Below, in pieces: positions 1 to 12,201 of a DNA stretch of 64,000 nucleotides. The notes under the pieces are model-generated. The model was not told the DNA's origin, ran no database searches, and saw nothing but the letters and a program-made list of their open reading frames with translations. The position numbers were made by a program, and so were the translations under genes. The first letter of the stretch is position 1, and each line of letters begins with the position of its first letter. Source of the stretch: Dipteris shenzhenensis (Eukaryota; Polypodiophyta; Polypodiopsida; Gleicheniales); assembly GCA_047967505.1 (NCBI GenBank), contig CM106540.1. One strand, given 5' to 3'.

Positions 1-600
1 CTCCTGAGATTCTTCTTTCCCCGCAAGCATTTCACTTCTAGTTCAATGACTTTTGGTCCCAAATATGTATATGAAGCAACAATTTCCATCTGTCAGAAAT
101 GTTCTCTTTGCCCCTCGCCCCCATGATCACGACTTTGTTCTTGTGCAGGGTCACCTCCATCTCAGAGAACTTTCAGAAATTTTTGAGTGCATTCAAGCAT
201 CTTGGAGATTAGATTTATCCCTTGTAGTAGATCAAGAATGGATTCCTCAGTTATTTGGATGCTTTTTATTTGTTTTCTCTTTCTCCGGTTTTCAGGCTCC
301 TCTATGAATATCCCAAATAAGGTTGGGGAGAGTGGGCAACCTTGTTTCATCTACCAGCATCTAGCTTAGCTCAACCGAACCCTGCCAGTTAATCATGAAG
401 TTACACCTCCTATATCCCTAGGAAAAGTTGCCATTCTATCCCATAGCTGTGTCAACATATGAAATCCTTGGAGGAGTAGAAGAGAGAGTTTTCTTTTCTT
501 GAGTCCATCTATCATTGAGCTTATGGTAATTAAGTGATCTTTTATTGAATGCTTTGGCTTGAAACCGCTTGTGATGAGCGTACATTATTATCCTCTGTTC
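1..600 (-). pseudogene. LINE (non-LTR retrotransposon) reverse transcriptase fragment
   Basis: Read on the minus strand, residues around 350-300 give KQGCPLSPTLFGIFIEE, the conserved RT block 4/5 signature of plant LINE ORF2 (usual form GVKQGCPLSPTLF). Downstream, at about 190-60, a block resembling the post-YADD region follows (a LQ...ECTQKFLKVL stretch, then LHKNKVVIMGARGK, equivalent to the NxxKTKVMVFG motif). Upstream (350-600) weak similarity continues with stops and frame changes. The YADD box itself is not visible, apparently lost in a deletion near 250. This is a dead 5'- and 3'-truncated copy, possibly continuing left of the window. The RT assignment is secure; the exact LINE clade is not. 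Confidence 0.75.
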
Positions 601-774
601 ATGGACTTATTTTCAGATCCCAAAAAGCTTGGCAATCAAACTGCTTATCGTATCACGTCCTGCAGTTCTTTGTGTCTTTTCTACTACTCCCCACTATATT
701 ACTGGGAAAACCTTCTTCCATTAATCTGTTGAAAATGTTTCTAATTAACACGTTTCATATTGGTGGTGGGGGTC

Positions 775-823
<49 letters not shown>
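775..823. repeat. Microsatellite (TG)n followed by (AG)n
   Basis: About eight TG units run directly into about fifteen AG units. Similar pure tracts recur through the window. Confidence 0.95.
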
Positions 824-824
<1 letters not shown>

Positions 825-839
825 AAGGCTTATTGAATG

Positions 840-1620
840 TCTTGTTCTTGAAGCGTCAAAACCTGCAGATTACGTTTGAGGAGTCAACACCTTCCAACTT
901 TTGAACCTTCGAGGATTGTATTTGTTGCAGGATAGCATCATCACAGATTTACAATGTCTTCCGAAGTTTTCTTGCCACAAGAAGAAAAATCAATCAACAA
1001 ACTGGAACCTGCCCAGAACTATAGTGATTGTCAAAATGATAATTGTGATTTTGAGGGTGTCATAAGGCTACATAAATCATGTGGATCTTCCACAGGGGGA
1101 AAAATTCAAGTACCCCCTGCAGCTGAAATTCTCATCTTCAGCTTTTTGGTTTTATAGAAAAAATTAGTATTTAAATTTGAATGCATCCAAAAAGAAAATC
1201 ATATAGAGGTTGTGGCGAATCCAAGTAGTATGTTATTTCTGTCTATTTTGGAAGCTAAGTCTTTCTGGTTTCACAATTATTCAAACGTAACACTTAAATT
1301 TTTGTTCACGAAAGGAGCTACAGGGTGGCTGCAAAAGGGCGACTCCATTTCCAGGTCACAAGAAAAAACGAAGATGGCTGTGCCAGCAATTTGGTTTTCC
1401 ATCTACGTGCAAAAGACAGCACAATTTTCTCAATTTAACAGAAGAAGAAATACAGGTTGGTACAGTAGCCTTCCCTTATGCCAGCTCAAAATAAGCAGTC
1501 GGGGATTTGTATGATCAAAAGGTCGCAATTTGTTTTCCTTTCTTTGAATGATATTTTTTCTTAGTATCCTTAAAATTGAATCATTATGACAAGTATCTAT
1601 CTGGCGATTGACATATGAAA
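840..1620. other. Unassigned region 5' of the unknown gene
   Basis: A 67-codon ATG frame at 954-1157 follows a good acceptor-like ttgttgcag, but its phase does not join the next plausible exon and nothing in it is recognised. No other coding signal was found. Confidence 0.3.
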
Positions 1621-1624
1621 TGGG

Positions 1625-1932
1625 CAGAGACGAGAGACTGGTCCATTCTATGTTCCTCTTCTGAGCCCTCTTTGTTGCATATTGGTTAATTTCAAAGTGG
1701 AAACTGAAACTTATAAGTTGGCCAGCCTTCAACATTCTCTGCTTCCTACATTTCCTTTTTGTAAGATATCATCCAGTTTTTGATATTGTTGAAATAAACA
1801 GAATCGGATCTTCTTTGACCTATGTGTACTCTCCAAAATGCTAAAAGGGATTATTTTTGGACTTGATGTCAAGAATGACAATGGATTTTGTGTGTATGAT
1901 GCGTTCTTGCAAAGGATGGAAGAAGAGACAAA
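1625..1932 (+). other. Possible upstream exons of the 2003-4224 gene
   Basis: Two stretches look coding. One (about 1625-1760) ends in a gtaaga donor-like site. The second (1802-1932) follows a taaacag acceptor and reads about 43 residues including KMLKGIIFGLDVKNDNG and FLQRMEEETK. If it splices from 1932 to 1981, the phase (AA + A) is right and gives SHQEISA before the downstream methionine. The two implied introns would be only about 41 and 48 bp, shorter than usual for plants, so either the boundaries differ or these are decayed exons. RNA evidence would settle it. Confidence 0.3.
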
Positions 1933-2002
1933 GTAGTTTGACTCTATATGTGCACTGTTGGTATGCACGTAGCAAATTAGAAGCCACCAAGAGATTTCAG
2001 CA

Positions 2003-4224
2003 ATGAGGAAAGAGGCTCAATTCCGAAAAATGTTCAGCTCATACATTACTGGGATTATCGGAGATGAGGGTATCATGAAAGAAATGAATGAGCTGGTTGC
2101 AAAATATGATTACAGGCTGGCAGAGAAGAAGTTGAGCATGCATCGAAATTGGCAGAAACAGGTTTTTGAATATACTGATGAACAAGTGGAAAGGAAGTTG
2201 AGAGCATTGACTTCAGACCAGATTAAAGATAAATTACGTGAGTTAAGTCATCCTGCTCTTGTTAGTGTTATGTTTCAATACAGACTTTTATTGCTTATTG
2301 TCTAGTATCAGCTTCACAGTTTAGACCTCGAGGTCCTTATTTATTATAATGATGAAAACATGTCTTAATGGTTTTGATTGTTTGAATTTATAAGGAACAT
2401 GTTTGTGGCACTTTGCTTGTGCTAGCCAAAGGCCAAGCCTAGCTTGTGCCTCTCAAAAGTGTCGGAGACTCATCTTGCTGGTCTGTGCATGAATTAGTAC
2501 TAGAGAGAATTCTGAACATGTAAAAGTACTATTAATGTGACCAGGGATTCCTTATCACGTTGCTCCACCATTTTGTTGAAAAAGTTATGTTTTGGAGCTT
2601 CATCTGTGATGAGTGGTGAGTTAAAGGTGCTGACTTAGGGAATGAACTTGAGCTTTTTGTTGATATATCTTTGAAGTCAACATTACTTTGACTTTCTACA
2701 GGACACTTCCATTATCAATACATGGATGCGTCAAACCGTAGACTTTTATTCCGAGACATACTTGACAACAGTTTTTATAATCCATTTGAGAGCTTGAAGT
2801 TTTCAATCAAATACCAAAAGAGCTCTTGTGATCCCACGAAACATGATTTGGACAAGGTAAGACTTACTGGGTAGATACATGATTTTAGAGATATGTAACT
2901 ACCATGTGCAGCAATGAGGAGCTGCATACATTTTTTATTTGTGGGTCTATATCTTATAATAAGGAGAGGTTTTCATTATCATTTGTGTTCTGAGATTGGG
3001 ACCCAAATTTATGATATATCTACCCCATGTTATTCAAGTGGAACATACAACTCATGACGAATATTCATGTATTATTTTGTTAAAGTGTCGCTCCCTCTTT
3101 CACTTTCAAAGGGGTAAACTGTAGTGCCACGGATGTGCTTCTGTTTTTTCTCACCATCAGAAGGTGACTTGGCATATTCATTTTCATTTTCAAACTACAG
3201 GAAACGTATGAGAAACTTACAAAAGCTGACACAATTGCAAAATGTGCTGTAACAAGAAAAATACTGGATGTCAGCAAGTGGTCCTCTAGGGCATTCCGAA
3301 GCACGATATGGGGCCACATGTGTGCAGATGAAGAAGATGGGAGTCACATACCTGTGAAGAATCTTGAGTATGTATGACCGTGCCTCAATTCCTTGCAAAT
3401 AATTGAAAGAATGCAATGAAGTAGATTCAGATTGTAATGTTAGCGCTCTACTTGTGTAGGAAGTGGTATTCACATGATGTTCTGCATAACACAAAGTTCG
3501 CTGGCGGGAATTATTGGGAGCAAGAATTCCCACGAGGAAAGCATGTAAGTCTTATTATTAGCTCCAATAATGAGAGTATCCATGCCACCATGGGTTAGCT
3601 TTGTTGTTCTAGTGCACCTTTGGATCAAACTTATACATCATGCGTAATGAATGTAATTGATTAATGCTTATGTTGGACATGATCATGCATTGAGTGGAGC
3701 ACATGTTACATTAAGAAGCCTGACCAACCTACCATTTAATGAAATTCTCAAGAATTCATTGATTAGCAATCTTACTTCCTGAGAGCCTTCGTTATGAATG
3801 GATGCTAATTTGCAAGAATATTTGAAACAGTTTCAGTCCAAAGAAAATTGTCCCACAATTATTCTGTAAGGCTGAGGGTTCACTACAGAGCTTTTTGATT
3901 ATATTCTACTGTATACACATTGTGTAAAGTTCGTCTTTAAAACCTGTTGCTTGGTAAATAAATACTAATTTAGTGCACAGCATCCTCCTCAGGAAAAGGG
4001 GTTACAACCGGACTTTCCTCTCTTTTTAGTGGTTTGGGATATACTGAAAGACAAAGAAAACTCTTCAATAGTTTCATTTTTTTAACAAAATACTGATTGT
4101 GCTATGGCAGATTGTTCCAAACCAAGGAAAAGGTTGGTCATTCCAACCTAGGTCAAGTGGCAAAGCCAAGGTCTATGGACTTGAGTTCATGGAACAACCC
4201 AAACTCCAGCTGTATTACACCTGA
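2003..4224 (+). CDS. Five-exon plant gene of unknown family
   Basis: Exons fit at 2003-2237, 2702-2856, 3201-3367, 3460-3544 and 4111-4224. All four introns are GT-AG (donors gtgagt, gtaaga, gtatgt, gtaagt; acceptors ctacag, ctacag, tgtag, ggcag), and every junction keeps one reading frame, ending in a TGA at 4222-4224. The product would be about 250 residues. Residues 1-80 are charged and helical, probably coiled coil (LAEKKLSMHRNWQKQVF, TDEQVERKLRALTSDQIKD). The middle is basic and aromatic (YQYMDASNRRLLFRDIL, SFYNPFESLKF). The C-terminal third contains KWYSHDVLHNTKFAGGNYW. There is no signal peptide or membrane segment. An in-frame stop lies at 1970-1972, but an acceptor-like tttcag precedes the ATG, so the true 5' end may lie upstream. 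I do not recognise the family. Confidence 0.65.
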
Positions 4225-5175
4225 GATTGGGACGAGACTGCATGTAGGTGGTCATGCTATTGATCTTTAGGGCAAAATTGTCAGGGAAAGAACAGATGGA
4301 CTGTTTTAACAAACTTGATTTGGAGTCACTTTGTCAGCTTTGTTAAATGAATGAGAGCTGAAGGCAAGGGATTCACTTTATGTTTGATATTTGTATTATC
4401 ACCTTGTCAGCATGTTTACCACAGCTCCATTTGGCTACTCCAAATTTGTAATTGCATGAGGGGGAAGTTTTACATGTAGTTTTAGTCTAAATGCAAAATT
4501 TTCTCCAGTCAATTGCTTCTCTTTGTAGGAAGTCTTGTGCACAATGACGGCATATGCTTTCTTATTTTCTTTCATTGGGCCTTTGGACGATTTAAAGAAG
4601 TGATCATGTCAACTTGGAGTGTTACACACAAGTGCATTAACAGCAGAAATGGAGCCACAACCTTTGGTTCTAAAAGTAGTCACCCAATGCATTGAATGCA
4701 GCTTGCAGATTTTCAGCTCCCGTTACTTACTGTGTTAACCTTTTTCCAGCACCCTCCTTGTTGGTTTACTCTCCAAAAACTTGCCTGCCTGCTTGTTTGG
4801 AGACTTGCTTGTATGGGTGTACTCCTCTCTTTCTGTCTCTCTGGCATCCAATCTGACATTCATTATATTTCTTTATAAGCTGGGGTTTGCTCTTTAATTT
4901 CAGGAGCTGCTTTGTTTTTCTGTTCTTGTTGACGTCACATATTGTCCTGGATCGCCTCTTTGAATGCCGCATGAAGATCTGTTGGATGTGTCTTTCTCAT
5001 CTTTCTGTTGGTGCACTGAGCCTAAATGAATTTCCTGAAAATTGCATATAAATCAGCAAACATTGACGTAGGCAAAATGGGGGCTAACACAGAAGGTTTT
5101 TTGAACCACCACTTCTCCAAAGCGTGATTGATTTGATTCCAGCTTGACAGAGTCTTGTTTATTTATGTGCTGACT

Positions 5176-5235
<60 letters not shown>

Positions 5236-6400
5236 CCTGTCTGTCCCTGCGCGTGTGTTGTTCGGTCTCATGTATCGTTTCATGTGTGTTTTCTTCTCTC
5301 TCTCTCTCTCTCTCTCTCCCACCCCCTCCCAAATTGCATTCATTATGCCAGCATCCCTTTTCTTCGTGCAAGAAACTGCCTGCTGTTTTATGATTATTAA
5401 GGAATGAGGATGCTTTCAAAGCTATTTGAAAGTGGAGGGGTTTAGTGGGGGTAAGTATGTTATCCCTAGGATTACATTCCTAATGTTTTCTCCTTTTTTG
5501 GTGGCCATCTCTCCATTTGCTGTGCTTCATGTTCCCCTGACGGTCTCCCCTTTGGTCTTTACCTTCATTCTCCCTGACTCTCGTAGGATGGTATTGGCGG
5601 GCGAGTGTTGTTATTGATTTGAGGATTGATTTTGATTCGTGGTGGTCTTCTCTAAATGGTGGCTCATTCATAGGATCAATGAGTAGGTTCGAACGGGTTT
5701 TTTTTCTCACTGTGGCAGGATTTATTCAGCAACTTTTGCCAAAGTGATTAGATGGTTAAGTTGGGGATGTATAGGTGGTTTGGGTCTCTGGTCTATACAT
5801 ATTGGGGCTCTCCATTGTTTTGTGCACTGTGTCTTTACTTGGATATTGGACGAGTTCTTGGTTACATTTGATAGACGTTTTGAAGTAATCTGACAGCCAA
5901 TCCTGCAGAGAGTGAAGGTATTTCTTTGATCTCTTTGTCTACGATCTTTGTTTTGTCATGATTTTTTAATGCATGCTCAAAATTTCTCATATCATTTTGT
6001 GATTGGGCTGAGTGAAGCATCTTATAGTGTTACAATCTTCATCTTGTTGGGCGTTTGGGCCTTGAGTCAAGCATAGAGCTGGACATATTATGTGAGTCTG
6101 AATCAGATCTTAAATGCGTCACATTATGTTATAATTCTATCAGTTGTCTTCGTCCACTTAGTTTGCAACGTAGAGCCGGTGTTCTTTCTCTAAGTTATGC
6201 GATTCTTGTAAGATTAAGCTGGACTCGACCGTTTATGCTTTGTAGTCTTGTTTGTGCCTCACCTGGTTATTTGTTGCTTGTGAGTTGTGACATGTTCTAC
6301 CTCTGCAAGATAGAGCAAGAGTTTTATCTCAGAGTGACATCATAGACTCACCATATGGGCTTTTGTATGGATGACATGTGGCTCATCTTGTCACTGGCTA
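4225..6400. other. 3' flank and intergenic DNA
   Basis: The region holds the presumed 3' UTR of the preceding gene and otherwise unrecognised sequence. Frames at 5053-5420 on both strands are artefacts of CT repeats. No domain, RNA gene or LTR was found. Confidence 0.5.
5173..5232. repeat. Microsatellite (CT)n, with a second tract at 5297-5320
   Basis: A near-perfect CT tract of about 30 units, then about 65 bp of unique sequence, then a further CT tract of about 12 units. Confidence 0.95.
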
Positions 6401-6404
6401 ATAA

Positions 6405-6652
6405 CATGGGCAATTCGAATAGTTCCAAACCAAATATCACCATGCTCTTTTGATCATTGATTACTTGTGTAAGTAATTGTCACCTAGGGTCATCTCTCCT
6501 CAATTTGAATAGTTCCAAACCAGATATCACCACGCTCTTTTGATCATTGATTACTTGTGTAAGTAATCATGTGTGATTGTCACCTAGAGTCATCTCTCCT
6601 CAATTCCCTACCTAACCTAGAGTCATCTCTCCTCAATTCCCTACCTACCCTA
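6405..6652. repeat. Short tandem duplication, about 95-105 bp x2 then about 34 bp x2
   Basis: A unit containing tagttccaaaccaaatatca, a TGATCATTGATTACTTGTG segment and gtcatctctcctcaat is repeated with a few substitutions and an 11-bp insertion in the second copy. The unit's tail (cctagagtcatctctcctc) is then repeated again at about 6617-6650. Confidence 0.85.
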
Positions 6653-7047
6653 GTGGATTTTCGTGTACTACTCATTACAGGACACAAATGCAGGATTGTG
6701 AATTGTGATAGTTCATAGGTTTTGATATTGCAAACAGGTTCTCAGTTACGTTTTGATGGTTCTCTGTGTATATAATTCAAAAATTGTCATATATTTATTG
6801 CATACCAATCCACTATGGAGGAATAGCTTTGGTGTGATAGTCTTTGTGTCTGCTTGAGGCTGGGAGCCTTGCTTAGAGTTGGTTGTAGCTTCTCTTGTGC
6901 AATACATGTGTAGTATCCCTTTCGAACTTGAGGTGCCCTGTTTTATGTTCAATTTCCTTCGGGAGGCATTGAGGGATGCAAACAATCAAAATTTTGTATA
7001 TAGAGCCCAGTGTTGCACCCCATGTTGCAAACGAACGCTTGTACATA

Positions 7048-7315
7048 GGGCCCAAGGCTAGCAAAATTTTATAATATTTATAAATTTTGTATTAATACAA
7101 ACATGTTTCTCTTTTCTCATAGTCTCTCAACAATTGTCAAATGGTGAATTTGTTGAGACTCTTGTAATAAAAATTTTACAGTAGACAGGGTCCAAGGCTG
7201 CCAAAATTTTGTAATAATACAAACACGTTTCTATTTTCTCATATTCTCCGAACAAGTGCCAAATGGTGGATATACTTAGTCTGTTGTAATAAATTTTTAA
7301 TAGTAGATTGTGATT
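7048..7315. repeat. Imperfect direct repeat, about 130 bp x2
   Basis: Both copies share ccaaggct-gc-aaaattttgta, a aatacaaaca(c/t)gtttct motif, ttttctcata and caaatggtg, with copy boundaries near 7187. Function unknown. Confidence 0.7.
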
Positions 7316-7880
7316 TTGTAGTAGAGTATGCCACTATTGGGTTGCTACGGGATTTCTAATATATCCTTGAATGCACGAGATAGTCTAGTTTTTGATATCT
7401 ATGCAATCATGTTTTTTTCTTGGTGTTAGTCCCTGTGCGATCATGAGCATGCTCTAAAAGAGTGCCCAAAAATTGCTCAAACAGTGCTAGAAATTGCATT
7501 CCATCCACCGACATCCTTGGGGTGGTACTTGGGCTGATAGGTTAGCATATATGCCAACCCTCCCCCTGGTCAATGAGATCTATTCCAACAGTTATAGTTA
7601 TGCCAATTTGTACTTTGGGCCGCCTCAAGATAGCACTTAGCTTTAGAATTTTGGTTTAATACAAAGGGGCACACAAATTCTGGCTTTGGGCAACAATTTT
7701 TTAGGGGAATTTTGGTACATTATAAGATAACATACTGGTTGATTTACTTCTTTGCACCAAAATAGCTATACAAATAGCTCCTGAGACCACCTCACTGGTT
7801 CTAAATGGGTTTTAAATAGCCTTAAAAATGCTAAAGTAGCTCTCTTGTTGCACGGTGTTCATAGATGGTTTTCTTATGGC
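7316..7880. other. Unassigned DNA 5' of the retroid relic
   Basis: No readable domain. It could contain decayed upstream parts of the following relic, but no motif supports this. Confidence 0.3.
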
Positions 7881-9960
7881 GGTTGAAGCAATGGTAGAAC
7901 CACTTTTGGGGAAAGCAGTGCTACATCTATGGAAAGCCGGGCCACTTTGCTAATGAATGTGCTTTGAACCATCGCAAAAGTCATGGTGATATTTCTTTGT
8001 GGTATTCTTTAACTTTGACAATTGGAAAGTCTCTTCTCAACAAGGCTTGACGAATGAGTTCTTGGATGAATTGGAAAGTGTCTCTGAAGGCTTGACAGAT
8101 GAGTTCTTGTATGAATTTTCTAAGTTTGATACTTACGAATGCCTCAAATGCCAATAATGTCTTGATTTGCTTATTTTTTACCTTTCTCGACTTTATGAGA
8201 AAGTTTTGGATTTTCCCTAGATGAATGCCTCAAATGCCAATAATTTCTTGATTTGATTTTTCTTTGCCTTTCTCGATTTTATAAGAAAGTTTTGGAGTTT
8301 CCCTAGAAGCAGATCAATCCAAAAAATAAATTTGCTAATCGTGTTGTCTAGGAACAAAACTTGGTTCAAGAATTTGCAACGTACACTAGTCTCACTGGTT
8401 CCTTTCCCTCTACACCCCACTCCCCCATTCTATTTCTACATTCTCCCCAAAGATGGTGGTTAGCATCGTTCTTCTCCCTATGGCCATGAATGAGGTGTTG
8501 TGATTTTTGGTGAGATCGATCCTTCACCATCCAAGCTATGGAAGATGAGGAAGGATAAGAAGAAGTGCAACAACAATGGTATCACAACAGCCAATATCCA
8601 TGATTAGGATGTTCTCGAAATGTCTATGGGTACAAGGCTTTACCTTTGGCAAATAGTTCTAGAAGACTAGCCTAAAAGTGAAAAAAATAAAGATGGAGAT
8701 ATAATATTCTAGAAATACATTTCCCAAGCAATACCCATTTCTTTGAATGAGCATGCATTTGTAATTGACTTCTATTCATTGGAAATGCAAAATTATGATC
8801 TCCTTATTGGTCTAGAATTTCCCAAATAGCATTTTATTATTTTTTACTACTCAGTCAAGCTCATAGCATTAACAATTGGTCAAGAGTAGGTCAGCACATT
8901 TTCTTGGGTGAAACATGTGTTTTCAATTCTAGCCACACTACAAGATAAAAAATAGGTCACTTCTTTGTAAAACCCCTCTTATCTCAAATGCTTGAAGAGA
9001 TTCTTTAAAGTATCTATGACCAAAAGCGAAGGCTCACAAACAACATTTGGATTTTATTTAGCTTTCAATTTATGCAATGTTTCATCACCAAATATAGCAA
9101 AGATTTTCCTACTACTTGCAAGGAAATTTTTAGCACTCTATTGTTGTTTCTATCAAAGAATGCTGAAATCCTTTCAAAGAAGCTCCCTACCAAAGAAGAT
9201 AGAAATCTCTACAAAGTTGAGATTAATTAGTTACTATAAATGAGACTCATCATTCGGTCCTTGACTTTTTGGGTTGCAGTAACATCCTATGCCAATAAGC
9301 ATTTTTGTGGGTGAAAATTGTGGGTTTTTATTTAAAGAGATATCATAAATATAAGTTTACATTAGATCTGTGTGCCAAAATCCAATGGAAAGTTTCATCA
9401 TAATAAGTCATCAAGGAATGTGATGCACACTTGCTACCACCAAGGATGCCAATAGTCATTTAGAGAAAAAACATGGTAAAAGGGGCTTGTAATCAATTAT
9501 AAGCCCCTCAATAAATGCCATGTACTTATTTCATATCCCATTCCAAAGAACAAATACTTGATGAAGAAATCACTTCAACTTGTGCAAAACTCAATTGAAG
9601 TTTGAATTTTGTCAAGTTACAATAAATGAAGATGGTTGGCATAAGATGGGTTTTGCCATTCTGCAAGGCATTTGTCAATGGAAGGTTATGCCGTTTGGTT
9701 TGAAGAATGCACTAGTCGAATTCTAATGCATCATGGATTAATTTTTTAGGTATTGTGGATTAACTCTTTGGGCATATGCATGAATTTTCTTCAGTGTAAA
9801 TAGATGATATTCTACTATACAATCAAGCTATTTTTCTAAGCACCTTGCTCACCTCCAAAAAGAAAGGTTTGGTATTGTCATTACTAGAAACTTATATTTA
9901 TGCAAGATCAAATCGAGTATTTTGTGGTTAGGGAGAAGCATTGAAGAAAAGGCTAGACAA
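7881..9960 (+). pseudogene. Degraded caulimovirid-like (endogenous pararetrovirus) or gypsy relic
   Basis: Three ordered landmarks are seen. First, a zinc-knuckle-like motif at 7919-7960 (C-x-x-Y-GKPG-H-FANE-C) in which the second cysteine is replaced by tyrosine. Second, a retropepsin-like YDLLIGLEF segment near 8790-8822. Third, reverse-transcriptase pieces at about 9490-9860: an INYKPLN-like start, VMPFGLKNA at about 9685-9711, and a DDILLYNQ box near 9800. The order coat/gag knuckle, protease, RT fits both caulimovirids and gypsy elements. The YKPLN wording and the FANE-C knuckle favour Caulimoviridae, whose endogenous copies are common in ferns and gymnosperms. The reading frame is broken by many stops and shifts, so it cannot encode a functional protein. 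No movement-protein region or RNase H was identified. Family assignment is tentative. Confidence 0.5.
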
Positions 9961-10278
9961 ATTGATGAAGGTTAATGAATTATTGTTGAGGGCATCTTGG
10001 TCGCAATGTGTAATCCAGAGGATGACAAAACATAATCCAGAGAATTACAAAATCATGGCATGACCGAACATCAAAAAGAGGTATGACAATCTTGCTTTGG
10101 AATGCTAAATTGGGGAGAAGAACATCTTTGTTGACATTGGATTGGGCCATACAAAATCAAACAGTGTCACGGCAATGGGACAATGATTCTCGAAGATTTG
10201 GAGGATAGTGAAAGGGATGAAGTTTCGTTGCTCTGTAGTTCTCTCCCTCTCTCTTGAGAGAGAATATATGTAGAGCGA

Positions 10279-10282
<4 letters not shown>
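9961..10282. other. Unassigned DNA between relic and microsatellite
   Basis: No readable domain. It may include the decayed 3' end of the preceding relic. Confidence 0.3.
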
Positions 10283-10318
<36 letters not shown>

Positions 10319-10392
10319 ATCCATCCATCCATCCATCCATCCCCATCCATCCATACATTCATTCATTCATACATACATACATACATACATAC

Positions 10393-10473
<81 letters not shown>
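10283..10473. repeat. Compound microsatellite (TG)n-(CATC)n-(CATT/CATA)n-(AG)n
   Basis: About 16 TG units, then CATC tetranucleotides, then CATT/CATA tetranucleotides, then about 37 AG units, in one uninterrupted 190-bp block. Several frames read through it on both strands; none is a gene. Confidence 0.97.
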
Positions 10474-10477
<4 letters not shown>

Positions 10478-10571
10478 TGTATCAAAGTTCACATGAGACC
10501 CTTTAGGATCTATGGAACCATGTGATCACACTAACAAATAGTGATTTTTTACAATTTAGTGAAAGAAAATA

Positions 10572-11290
10572 TTAGAGACTTGCTAGGCTAGCTTGTTTGC
10601 TAGTCTGAGTACCTTGTTGCGATGTTCCAAGAATATTTTTTAAAGGGCCGTTTGCTCCAATAGATTTTTTCAAGTTGCTTCTACTGTCCCCATTATTTTC
10701 TCTGATGTGTGTATAGGCACGACACCTTAGGAGTACATGCTTGTCATTTTCCACCAATGGGGCAATTTTTGAGGATTTGGAACCCTAGGTCTTGCCCATC
10801 TACCCCTCCCACTTCAAGATCATGTGAGCTTATTCTCAGTTTGCAAATTAAATGTCTTTTAAATTTTGAAATGTCATCCTTGAGGTTTTTTGGCATCCCA
10901 TAACTGTCCATCAAAGTAGTTTCATGTTTGTACAATTGCATTTTTGCCTTGGAGTCTTGCCATAATTTCTGTAGCATTTTTGCCGTGTTACTAACTCAGT
11001 GATTTTGGATGCGTCTTGTGTATATCGACAACCATTATGCCATAGAGCTCCATCCATTTCATCCCCTCTTTATGCCATCCAATGATTTGTGTAGCTTCCA
11101 TTGCCTTGTGTGATATCCATCCATCTTCTCTACCTTCTTAAGGTAGGCCATGAATTGGCATAAAGCTTCTCCTTCGAGAGGGGTCATGCTTGTCTCAACC
11201 ATGAGGAAGGGTGTCCACACCTCAACCCCAAGCTCCCCTATGAGAAAATGTTTTTGTAAAGTCTCTATTCTTTTCCTATAGGTCCTAGAG
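10572..11290 (-). pseudogene. LINE ORF2 C-terminal fragment
   Basis: On the minus strand the sequence begins with ETSMTPLEGEALCQFMAYL (about 11210-11150), continues through KMDGYHTRQWKLHKSL, then ISKFKRHLICKLRISSH near 10870, and ends with VENDKHVLLRCRAYTHIRE at about 10757-10700. The last motif matches the zinc-knuckle-like C-terminus of plant LINE ORF2 proteins (form VEDExHxLLxCPxYxxxR). At least one frameshift (near 10750) and stops separate the parts. The copy is 5'-truncated at the (AG)n tract. It may or may not belong to the same family as the relic at 1-600. Confidence 0.6.
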
Positions 11291-11310
11291 AGCTTAGGTG
11301 CCCAGATTGG

Positions 11311-11312
11311 GC

Positions 11313-11364
<52 letters not shown>
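11311..11364. repeat. Microsatellite (AG)n
   Basis: About 26 AG units, followed by a short tagata/aaataagta-rich stretch. Confidence 0.95.
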
Positions 11365-11366
<2 letters not shown>

Positions 11367-11599
11367 CATGTATGTATGTTTACACAAATATATAGATATA
11401 GATATAAGCATAAATAAGTAAATAAATAAGTATAATCATGTATATTTTACCTCTCTTGTGCTGATGTGGGAGCTACTTTAAGCGTTCTTTGTCATTTTTT
11501 TTGTAGCGTCCGGGCCACCTACGCATGACACTTTCTAACAAATTCTTTTTGCGATGGGAGAGTGTTTCTTTTGTTCCAATTTTGCCAGTTGGAGGTTCT

Positions 11600-12070
11600 T
11601 CAGCGGTGCTGAGCTCACCACATGAGCAGGACCTGCTGAAGTACTCCTTTGCATCCTCGTAGTTTAGGATCTATGAGTTGCCTATGACTATTGGGAGGGG
11701 TATTGGATCACGAACGTGATGACCGAACTATGAATGGAATAACTGCATTCCACTTGGTGTGAGTCTCATTTATTTTATACATGGCAATCATCATCTCTAT
11801 CATTTGTTTAGTCTTTCAACAAGGCCATCACATTGTGGGTGATGGGGAGTTGTAAATTATAGCTATATTCCTCAAGAGTTATACCATACTTGAATCACCT
11901 CCATTTGTAGGATAGAATTTGTTTCAGCCGAAGAGTGTGCTTGCATTTGAGAAAAACTATATTGGACAAGTATGCATGAAAACTATTTTTCCAATAGGAA
12001 GTTAGCAGCACTGCCTCACAATATTTTGTAAGGTATTCCATGAAGATTTTTATCTACCTGTTGTCAGGAG
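11600..12070 (-). pseudogene. Ty3/gypsy integrase C-terminal core relic
   Basis: Minus-strand translation near 11860-11815 gives HHPQCDGLVERLNK, the conserved integrase block around the catalytic glutamate (normal form AYHPQTDGQTERxNR). One frame over, MIEMMIAMYKINETHTKWNAVIPF follows, equivalent to the region where gypsy elements read ...W...LP...YN. Stops and a frameshift immediately after the glutamate block show it is dead. The flanking 11900-12070 sequence probably belongs to the same core but is too diverged to place. Confidence 0.6.
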
Positions 12071-12201
12071 AAGAAAGGACCTATAATGTAATAAGCTACT
12101 AACTCAGAGGGTGTTGTGACTACTATGGGTTCAAGGTTCCCTTTCCTAATTCTAGGGAATGATATGTATATGTGACAGGTCTGGCATGAATAGACTAAGT
12201 T

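Noticed and set aside
954-1157. 67-codon ATG frame after an acceptor-like site
   Set aside because: No domain and its phase does not fit the downstream exon at 2003; listed only as unassigned.
5053-5419. Frames rich in Arg-Glu or Ser-Leu
   Set aside because: Translations of the (CT)n/(GA)n tracts.
10105-10525. Frames with HTHTH, CVCVC, IHPS and ERERE runs
   Set aside because: Translations of the compound microsatellite.
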